Shown here: positions 23,750 to 31,744 of the stretch, piece after piece
Position numbering within the stretch: the stretch's first letter is position 1
How the letters are laid out: each line of letters starts with the position of its first letter
Assembly: GCA_023105745.1 (NCBI GenBank)
Contig: JALGQZ010000004.1
Location: 8,815,951-8,879,950 of the forward strand
Length of the DNA stretch: 64,000 bases
Source of the DNA: Austropuccinia psidii
Lineage: Eukaryota; Basidiomycota; Pucciniomycetes; Pucciniales; Sphaerophragmiaceae
Direction: 5' to 3'
Position numbers and translations under genes: made by a program
The notes under the pieces: generated by a model
Told to the model about the DNA's origin: nothing
What the model saw: the letters and a program-made list of their open reading frames with translations, nothing else
Database searches by the model: none

Positions 23750-24159
23750 AAATTTAAAAAAAATGTCATGATTTCCTCTTTTTATTATTTGTAATACTTT
23801 CTTTTAAATAAATTATTTGTCTTCAATTATTGTTATGTTCAATTTCTATTACATTCTTTGCTTACGTGAAATTAAATTTTCCTCAATGGTTCAAATATCC
23901 TATTGCATGAGAAAAATCTTTATAAGTGCCCCACCAAAATTTTGAGTGAGTACTTGTTTTCGTGAACCTCTTTTTCCCAAAATGCGCCAATAGTTGCCAT
24001 TACCGTCTCCTATATTTTCTTCCTCCTTGGTTTAGAGCCATATCCATTCTTAACTGTAAAGAAGCAGGAGCTTCCCACATGTGAGCAATCCACTCCAGAT
24101 TTGTGAAGCATGGCCTTTCCTATGGTCACACGCTATTAATCTTACTCATGTATTGAATT
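23750..24159. other. Non-coding 3' flank, element E
   Basis: An AT-rich tail follows the cysteine-cluster gene, with AATAAA-like words (about 23806-23812) that could serve polyadenylation. No gene seen. Confidence 0.35.
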
Positions 24160-24720
24160 GTTTAAATTGTCTGGAACCTTTACAAGCGTAAGGATTGGCG
24201 TGTGACTTGTTGGGAGGCTGCACAGGCATAAGGATTGGCGTGTGAATTGTTGGGAGCCTGCACAGGCATAAGAATTTGTCAGCATTGTTGGAAACCTTCC
24301 CAAGCGTAAGGATTGGCGTGTGAATCGTTGGAAGCCTGTACAGGTGTAAGGAATTTTTAGCATTTTTGGGACCCTTCACAAGCATAAGGATTGGTGTGTG
24401 AATTGTTGGGAGCCTGCACAGGCGTAAGAATTGGCGTGTGAATTCTTAGGATCCTGCACAGGCCAAGAAATTTTCAGCATTGTGGGGAACCTTCACAAGC
24501 GTAAGGATTTGCGTGTGAATCGCCAGAAGCCTGTACAGGCGCAAGGAATTTTTACCATTTTTGGGAACCTTCACAAGCGTCAGGATTGGCGTGTAAATTT
24601 TCGGGAGCCTGCACAGGCGTAAGGATTGGCGTGTGTAGCGTCGGCACCCCGCAAAGGCGTAAGGAACTTTTAGCATTGTTGGAACCTGCACAAGAATAAG
24701 TTTTTGCGTGTGAAGCATTG
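24160..24720. repeat. Minisatellite of ~39-bp units (element E)
   Basis: Units carry ggattggcgtgtgaat(t/c)gttgg and gcctgcacaggcgtaag. Starts of the ggattggcg word fall at about 24192, 24232, 24310, 24388, 24429 and 24505, so spacing is about 40 or about 78 bp. Several overlapping open frames on both strands here are by-products of the repeat. Confidence 0.8.
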
Positions 24721-24752
24721 GCATCCTGGACAATAGCAACAAACCAGGACAG

Positions 24753-24778
24753 ATGTACGATGGCATGCCACCGTACAT
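24753..24778. other. Near-perfect 26-bp palindrome (element E)
   Basis: ATGTACG...GGCATGCC...CGTACAT, one of at least four related copies (14376, 20277, 24753, 26651). It lies 20 bp beyond the stop of the TET/JBP gene, between that gene and the minisatellite. It could bind a dimeric protein or act as a convergent terminator; neither is shown. Confidence 0.6.
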
Positions 24779-24797
24779 AATTCACTTCACCCCTTTT

Positions 24798-26099
24798 TCA
24801 TGTGAGACACCCCATCTCCCGCACTCGAATCCATCCTATCCTGGTGTATATTGTCCTCTGCCTTACCCAACACACATGCAAAACTCCTCCTTCTTTGAAT
24901 TGGCATGGGATTGTATTACCATCCCTGATTTGATAGCCCGCTCTCTCGCCAATCTCATAATAGCCATGGTTTTTTTGCCGCATTGTTTTTGCTAACCTGC
25001 TTGAGCATTGTGCGGACATACCCACTATTGTCGTGCTTTCATTTTCCTGTGCTGGATAAGTATAATGAACAAATGTACTACTGGCCCACACTACCTGAAT
25101 GAGCCCATGACATGCGGATAGATCAATCCAAAAATGCTCATTTGGGAAAATCAATTTTCCCCCTGTACACCGCTTTGACGCATCTCTTTGAATTTGGCCG
25201 GTCCGCTTATCAGCTTGAAACCACCATCCCGAAGCATACAGTGATGCATCCTTATCAACATGAGGTGCGTTATTGAATCCATTCATGGTGAAAGTGAGTG
25301 CGGAAGCGAACTCAAATGCACCCTGATTTTCCGGAATATTGCCTTCATAGTTGACCTGATCAAAAGATGGAACCCCCAATGAATTGTAGCAATTTTGAAT
25401 CCTCTCAAATAAATTATCCCCAACATATCGTAAGGATTGACCTAGAATGCAACCCACAGAGCTAAGATTGGGACCTCAGTTCTGCCATTCATCTTTTGTG
25501 TTTTCAATTTTCCTGACACTTCCATACAGACCAAATTGTTCATTCTTGGTGCTGCATTTGCACCACCCAATCGCAAACATAAATCCCTCCAGTAATGCTC
25601 CATTGGTTGCAATTGGGTCGGTGAATCTCTTTTCGCGAAATAAGAATTGTAATAATTCATCCCATTGATTGACCTCGACTTCACTCATTGCTGTGAATGG
25701 TCGGAATTCGACAAGGGCAATGAGTAATCCGGTTGAAGAGAAAATTGCCACACGGCCAAAGTGAATGCGTTTGATCTGATTGACATCCACAACCCTCCAA
25801 ATTTCACTTGGGGTCATATTTGCTGATACTGGCATTGATATTTGTGCTGTTGGGCGAGAGGAGGAAAACAACCTATTCATTCGGGTCGTTTTGTGCTCAT
25901 TTGTCTTTTGGGATCTGCTACTATTCCCAAGTGGTTGAGGGATCACTATGTGTTGAAGCACACAAGATATCAGATACTGCCAAGGAGCTTTCTTCGGCAC
26001 ACATCCTTTGACTTCCCTGTTGGAGCCCACATGACATTGGCACAATCTGAACCGACTAAAGCCAATGTTCTTCCGTGGGGCCCAATGAGGGTGCCACAT
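24798..26099 (-). pseudogene. TET/JBP-family 2-oxoglutarate/Fe(II) dioxygenase, broken by one stop
   Basis: The family oxidises 5-methylpyrimidines in DNA (5mC to 5hmC and beyond, or thymine in JBP). From the ATG at 26099 one frame of 434 codons is open except for TGA at 25476-25478 (codon 208). A leader of about 95 residues precedes a beta-rich N-terminal part (HFGRVAIFSSTGLLIALVEFRPF). The double-stranded beta-helix core has FTMNGFNNAPHVDKDAS with the iron-binding H-x-D at about H280/D282, then GWWFQADKRTGQI, CTGGKLIFP, and the distal histidine in FVHYTYPAQ at about H345. After it the sequence reads NESTTIVGMS; an Arg that binds 2-oxoglutarate might be expected hereabouts and I do not see one, which may be decay or my misalignment. 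The stop fits CGA>TGA. Introns are not needed. Assignment rests on the HxD...H layout and on family resemblance. Confidence 0.75.
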
Positions 26100-26793
26100 A
26101 AATGTGGAAGCATATATACACTGAGATTAAGCAAGTAACTCACACTTTCCTTCCTCAGCCCAACGCTTTTTCGCGAGTTCCCTTTTACGCTCTTTTCCTT
26201 TTTTTGTGAATGGCATGCTTTCAGCAGAAAATGAAATGAAACCGAATGATTACTGATTTATTAATCTCACCTAAATTGGATTGTGGTGGATGAATCTTTT
26301 TTAATTGCGGCTAAAAAGAAAGCTCACGCCTGACCTTGGCAAATTCACAATCTCAAATACCTGAACCTGAAAATTGCAGTGGATAGTGCATTCTTCAATT
26401 TTACACATTGATGTTCCCATGCAATCACTTTCCAATCCAACCATTTGGAATCTTGCAAGCACACGCAAATGCAATTTGCATCCTGCTGCGGATCCCTAGC
26501 TATCCTAGTCCTCTTGAAAGACACAGGAACATTTGTCCTATTATGGGCTGGCGGGAAGTGATAAACGCGACTTCCCGCAATGCCCCCACCTGTGCTACTC
26601 ACGGGAACAACGCCTGACTCAGCTTGCATCTTGTCGGAGTCTTTGCAATGATGTATGGAGGCATGCCGCCGTACAATTACTATTGGTACTCAGACTGTGG
26701 CATCCGGGCAGTAGTAGGATAGAAAGTCATGATTATTAAATTCATAAATCACTTTGCAAAATTAAATTACAATCTATCTAGTACAAAGCTAAT
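26100..26793. other. Spacer between TET/JBP and the next cargo gene
   Basis: Non-coding, about 700 bp. It should hold the promoter of the TET/JBP gene. A near-palindrome lies at 26651-26677 (ATGTATGGAGGCATGCCGCCGTACAAT). No gene seen. Confidence 0.45.
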
Positions 26794-29012
26794 CTAAAAC
26801 GGGTCAATCCTGGTTGTGAGTTTAGCTGACCTGGGTACCGTCAAGGTGACCTCATCACTTGAACCAAGACCGCGTTTTGCCACCCAGGCATCACCAAAGT
26901 CTAATACTAAGCATCGTGCAAATTTAAATCTAAGAGGTACAGCAGGGTTAAAAGACTCTGATGAGAAGAAACTTTTATTCAGTAAATTACATATATACTT
27001 ATTAGTACGTAGCCACACTGGCTCCACTACATTTTTACCCTCTGAAAGTTTTGCGGAAATGTCAATTAGTGATAAAGCCCCTTTAACTGAGCTTGTTCTC
27101 CAGTCATCTGAGCATACCATCAAACCACAAACCCCCGCCGCACAGAATGCCGCTAATATACCATAGCAAATTTGATTTATTCCAAGATTCTTGTGACACG
27201 TCAAAAGATCTTTGATGGCCTCATTTTTTTTTGAGTTTGTGAGTTTGCCTTTGATGCCATTAACTTTGACCTTTGTATGTGCACGTACCATGTTGTACGC
27301 AATCATCAAATGGATAACTGTATCCATTAGATCCTCCAGGTTCTTGTGCGGCTTTGTGGATATCTCATTGTCAGCCCCGCCACCTTCAATGCTGAGTTGG
27401 GTTGCACGTTGCTTCAATTTGCTCAAGCAGGAGGCAAGGTATTCAACTGCTCCCCGTTCGAGTCCAAGAGGATCGGTCGAATTTGATGTTGGTGCAACCA
27501 CACCGTATGAGACTAAACTAATGGATTCAAACATAACATTTTCCCAAAAATGTTTAACTGGATTGGCGGGGTAAAGAAGGCTCTGAACCATTTTGAAGAA
27601 GGAGTGTTCTGATTTTGGGAGATTATCTGGAGGTTTAGCTGATTCCTTCATCAATTTGAGATTCCAAATGTTGTGATCAAAAAACGCTTCTGTTTTGGTT
27701 GGCTTAAAAAAATCTAACCCTGTATATTGCAATTTACATCACGAGTCAACAGCCAATAATCATGTATCATGCACAAAGATAAAACTCACCTGCCATCTCA
27801 AGGTCCTCCAGCCAGGCCGACATTTTAAGCTCTCGGTTACTGATCACCTTAATACCAACAGGAAGGAATGTATGAGCATCCTTTGTTGGTAAATTGTCCC
27901 ATCGATTTTTGTAAATGTTATTGATATTATCAAGCCCCCTTTTCCATGATTGTTGAGTAATATTTGAATGATAATTCAAAATGCCTGAAAACTCTTCCAT
28001 GCAGGATAAAAATATTCCTTGAAAATTAGCAGACAATGACACTTTGGGCTCAGGGTCAGGAACTATGTCAGTCATATCTCGTCCCATTGTATCATGTTTA
28101 ATTGTTTCCCTTTCTTGAAAGGATTGAATATTTCAAGGAGAGGCGGGAGGGGTTTCATCATGGATTGTTTCATTGAGTATTGGGGGGCTTTCAGTATGTG
28201 GAGCTTCATCATGGATTGTTTGATTGAGTATGGGGGGGAGTTCAGTATGCGGAGGTTCATTATCAATATGCTCCACTTCAACATTGATCATTCCATCACC
28301 TTGATCCCGAGAATCCTTGGCGGCTTCAAAGGTACGGCGTTTTTTGTTGGTTTTTTTGGTCGCATGTATATTTGGTCTTTTTCCTAATCCTTTGCCTGGA
28401 AATCCAATTACGACTTGAGATGCTTCTGGTAGAGATTCTCCCACCTCCACACCTGCCCATATATTGTAAGCAGCTATGTTTATCAATTTTGTTTTGAATT
28501 AGTAATGGACTTATGGTTCAAATCCATTTTTAGGAGGCTCATGGCTTCAGAAATCTTTTGACGCACATAATCAGGAATTTTACTATCATTTTGAATTTTT
28601 TCGAGCCTTGGGATTGTTTGAGCAATGTTTGAGACAAATTGTTCCTTGGATATAATTTCCACCTCCCCACTGAAAATTACATCATCTTGCCCATCATCTT
28701 CTGTCGGTGCACAAGGTTCAACAGTCTTTTCCTTCTCATAGCTTTTAAAATTTGGTTTCTGAGAGCTTGGAGGCTGCGCTGAAATAAAGGCTATAACACA
28801 ATATCAGGTTTTGAGAGATTTGAAATATTCAAGATGGATGCATACTCACATTCTGGAAGAACTGGTGGATCTTGATTATCTTCATGTGACTGGCTCTCTG
28901 TTTCAATGCCTAATTCACGACTACTGGCGATATCAGAGATTTCACTTCCACTCTCTGGGGCTGAAGTTGGTCGTTCATCAAATTCAGTTGAATTTCCCAG
29001 GGTTTGCGCCAT
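26794..29012 (-). pseudogene. Unrecognised spliced cargo gene of element E, broken by one stop
   Basis: The family is not recognised. Exon 1 starts at ATG 29012 (MAQTLGNSTEFDERP..., acidic and Ser-rich) and ends at a GTGAGT donor near 28850. Exon 2 resumes at an AG near 28775 and stays open through a Lys/Glu-rich helix (LEKIQNDSKIPDYVRQKISEAMSLL) to about 28505. The next exon (about 28440-27790) has a basic patch (KKTNKKRR), about two copies of an 18-residue repeat (HTE-PPILN-TIHDE-P), an in-frame TGA at 28133-28135, then SLSANFQGIFLSCMEEFSGIL. A 70-bp intron (27789-27720) leads to the 3' exon, a 312-residue open part to 26794 with a hydrophobic centre (ICYGILAAFCAAGVCGLMVC) and a charged tail. 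The domain could be globular or membrane-associated; I give no function. Splicing shows it was a real gene. Confidence 0.6.
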
Positions 29013-29559
29013 AGCGGAGGTAGTTTATTAAGCAAATAGATGGTGACGAGGGGATTGATAACTTGTTTGAAAATGTTTGAATAAAAAGATCAAAACTGAA
29101 GAAAAAAGGTGGAAGTAAAATAATCACATTTGCAAAATGTGATTTGTCGGGAATTTGAAGGAGGCTATGTTTTGCAAATTATTTCATATCATGCAAATGA
29201 AATCACTTCCCTGTGAGACATTGAATTAAGTTGACTAGTGAGAAACCTACTAAAGTCAACTTTTGAACTATTCAACGCTCATGAGGTAAGGACTAAGCAA
29301 AGTGTTCATTTGATTGATATGAAATAAAATGGTTTTGTTGGGGAAACAGGAGACACAATTCTTGTCTTAAATAGTCCACTTATTAGGTTTTGATTAGTGA
29401 GTCTCATGATTTAAACCCTAACCACAACATGGTGAATATACTGACCAATATCCCCTTAGGTCCTGTTGGCAGAGAGAGCCACTCAGCATATTTTGGCAAT
29501 TGCGTTCATCGTGTACGCCAACAAGCCACCGTACTGTACACTATGAATGTAATACAGAA
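29013..29559. other. Promoter-side spacer of the 26794-29012 gene
   Basis: Non-coding. A repeated block (cacatttgcaaaatgtgatttg) near 29125 is itself an inverted repeat. A weaker member of the palindrome family lies near 29513-29533 (GTACGCC...CCACCGTAC). Confidence 0.35.
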
Positions 29560-30060
29560 GCGTGAGGAGGGTAAGCGTTGTTGGAGGCATGTCGGGAGGG
29601 CACTACATGAGTGTAAGGATGGTAAGCAGTGTCGGGAGAATGTCGGGAGGGAGGGTAGGCGTTGTCGGAGGCATGTCGGGAGGGCACTACATGAGCGTAA
29701 GGATGGTAAGCAGTGTCGGGAGAATGTCGGGAGGGAGGGTAAGCGTTGTTGGAGGCATGTCGGGAGGGCACTACATGAGTGTAAGGATGGTAAGCGTTGT
29801 TGGAGGCATGTCGGGAGGGCACTACACAAGCGTAAGGATGGTAAGCTGTGTCGGAGGCATGTTGGGAGGGCACTACACAAGCGTAAGGGTCATAAGTGGT
29901 GTCGGAGGCATGTTGGGAGGGCACTACATGAGCGTAAGGATGGTAAGCGTTGTCGGAGGCATGTCGGGAGGGCACTACATGAGCGTAAGGATGGGAAGCT
30001 GTGTTGGAGGCATGTCAGGAGGGTACTACACAAGCGTAAGGATGGTAAGGGCGGGGGTGT
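29560..30060. repeat. 51-bp minisatellite near the right end of element E
   Basis: The unit carries GGAGGCATGTCGGGAGGGCAC and AGCGTAAGGATGGTAAG. Its gtcggg word recurs at 29591, 29675, 29759, 29810, 29861, 29912, 29963 and 30014: five 51-bp steps after two 84-bp steps that hold an extra 33-bp partial unit. All lengths are multiples of three, so frames stay open on both strands. The 226-, 166-, 144- and 124-codon frames here are not evidence for proteins. Confidence 0.9.
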
Positions 30061-30224
30061 GAAAGCGTAAGGAGTGGTGAGGACGGAGAGGGGGGGCAGT
30101 GTCGGAGTCTCATCTGGATGGAGGGCGGTGCGGGTGCGTAAGCATGCTAAGCGTCGGGGAGGCGGAAGCCAATGAGGTGAAATTACACGAATGTTGCGCA
30201 TAGTGTTGAAATAGGTTTGGGCTT

Positions 30225-30358
30225 TGAGTGACATTCTCATGTGACACATGTGACGATTGACGTTGTCTTGACGCTGACGTGACGTGACCCACTAAATCCA
30301 GTGACTATAAAGTGACACTAACGCAACTGAAGCAAGATTTTATACTGACCGCGGTGCA
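30225..30358. other. Right subterminal region of element E: TGACG repeats
   Basis: Short direct and inverted TGACG/ACGTCA words are packed at 30248-30290 (gtgacgattgacgttg, gacgctgacgtgacgtgac). They mirror the CGTCA words at the left end. They are candidate transposase-binding sites by analogy with other CACTA elements. Confidence 0.5.
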
Positions 30359-30403
30359 ACGTGAAGTCAATCGCCGACAATTGACGCGAGATTTGCCCTG
30401 GTG
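30359..30403 (-). repeat. Right terminal inverted repeat of element E
   Basis: Reverse complement of 10178-10222 at 41 of 45 positions, ending ...CGAGATTTGCCCTGGTG, followed by the TAT duplication. Confidence 0.9.
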
Positions 30404-30406
30404 TAT

Positions 30407-31002
30407 GTATATCCAAGTTCACTTATGTGATACATGCACACATTTTGACATTTTAATTGAAAATACTTCAATTCCTCATAGCTTCTACACTAAACAACAC
30501 AGCTCAATTTTAACACAAAAATTGATTGTTAAAACCACATGTTGGTTGATTTAAGCTGAAGCTTTGAGGATCTTAATGTTTTCATACAGAAAATACCAAA
30601 AAATTAATTTGAACGTATTTAGAGTTGAGTCACAAAATTTTCACTCAGAGGTGATCCCACCTAATTTTTTATGAAGAAGAAGATGTTGAAGTAATTTTCA
30701 ATAGTTTATTTATTGGAAAAAGGCTATAATAATCCTTATTAAATTTTTTCCCAAAAATATTTTAATTTTAATATCTTTGAAAAAAATTCGCTTTTGCTTA
30801 ATTTTTTTAAGTAAAAATGTATTTTCACATTCTTAAGTTTTAATGTTAAATTATGATCAAAAGTTTATTTTTGTATTCAAATTTGAAATTTTCGATTTCA
30901 ATTTTGTTTGTATAGTAAAAATAAATTTATTTCTTTTTAATTATAGCTTAATTTTATTATTTGTTGTCCTTTCATTGTATGAAAATACCTCTAAGGCTCA
31001 CA
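30407..31002 (-). repeat. LTR-B, right part
   Basis: It continues LTR-B from the empty site of element E: ccaagttcacttatgtgatac..., cattttgaca, ggtgatcccacctaattttttatga, and the terminus acctctaaggctcaca at 31002. Aligned with 32965-33576 it is more diverged than the two element C LTRs are from each other. Confidence 0.85.
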
Positions 31003-31328
31003 GAAACATTAATATCCTTTTTTTGACAAAATAATATACAAAATAACACATCAAACCACATTCCTAACAGAGTATATTAGTATTTTATTATCCTCAACTT
31101 GATTGCGCATCCCCCTTATATAAAACGAGAAACCACTCAAGATCCCAAAAATAAGTAATGCATGCTCCAATATTACCAACAAGTTTCCAATGAAGTAATT
31201 GAAAAACCTACTGTAATTTTTTTGTAGTGACACCCCTTTGCAAGCTGGAACATTACATTGTGAGCATGCAAAATACAACTCTTCCATTAATTAGAAATCA
31301 TTTTAAAAGAAACTTTTCAGTATTTTTT
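31003..31328. other. Unassigned AT-rich gap
   Basis: 326 bp between LTR-B and the 5' LTR of element D. It ends in a T-run that supplies the target duplication of D. No gene or repeat recognised. Confidence 0.4.
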
Positions 31329-31744
31329 TGTCACAACCATGGAAATTACCATCCTGGACTCCATATTGCATGTCAGTGCCATATCAATCTTATGTCAATT
31401 TGGCCATATCCATAATCACTGGCCAAATTTGCCCTCTCATCTTTTCTGGCCTTTTATGGTCATTTCACTCCTGCGGCCAACCTGGCCCCTTCACTATCAT
31501 CAGGCCTGTCCAGGCATTCTCTGCTTTTGGGCACTTTCAGGTATTTTCCAGGCAACAGGTAAAATACAGCCCAAAAGCGTATATTTGGCTTTTTAAGCTT
31601 TAAATACAGTTTTGCGCATTTCGCGCATTGTTGCTGTATTCAGCTGTATATGCCATTTTCCCATGTATTATGGGAAATATGTTCAACAGGCCATATCAGG
31701 AATTTTGGGGTTTAATTGCCAGTTCTGTGCATTTTGTGCACTTT
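31329..31744 (+). repeat. 5' LTR of element D, first part
   Basis: TGTCACAACCATGGAAATTACC matches 51070 onward. It is cut at 31744 by element C with duplication ACTTT (31740-31744) and continues at 41840. It contains TTTTGCGCA-like short repeats near 31605-31630. Confidence 0.9.

Larger units (their letters stand above)
10178..30403. mobile_element. Element E: 20,226-bp CACTA/Tnp2-type DNA transposon with TET/JBP and SNF2 cargo
   Basis: The ends are 45-bp inverted repeats beginning CACCAGGGCAAATCTCG with four mismatches. A 3-bp duplication TAT flanks it (10175-10177, 30404-30406). Removing the element and one TAT rejoins ...acacatat and gtatatccaagttcac, which matches the uninterrupted element C LTR (ctcatatgtaaatcaaagttcac near 32960). 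TIRs starting CAC and a 3-bp duplication are typical of the CACTA/EnSpm superfamily, and the Tnp2-like gene inside agrees. Genes: transposase (-), unknown gene (+), SNF2 ATPase (-), cysteine-cluster protein (+), TET/JBP dioxygenase (-), unknown gene (-). GC content by eye is clearly higher than the flanks. All genes carry stops, so this copy is dead unless helped in trans. Confidence 0.85.

Noticed and set aside
24142..24785. Overlapping 60-110 codon frames on both strands
   Set aside because: Products of the ~39-bp minisatellite.
29390..30070. 226-codon frame and several antisense frames rich in Arg, Gly or His
   Set aside because: Produced by the 51-bp minisatellite, whose unit length is a multiple of three; both strands are open.
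29506..30249. Possible CRISPR-like array
   Set aside because: Contiguous minisatellite units without unique spacers, in a eukaryotic genome.
10178..30403. Element E as a Starship-type giant element
   Set aside because: No tyrosine-recombinase captain seen; it has true inverted repeats, a 3-bp duplication and a Tnp2 gene.
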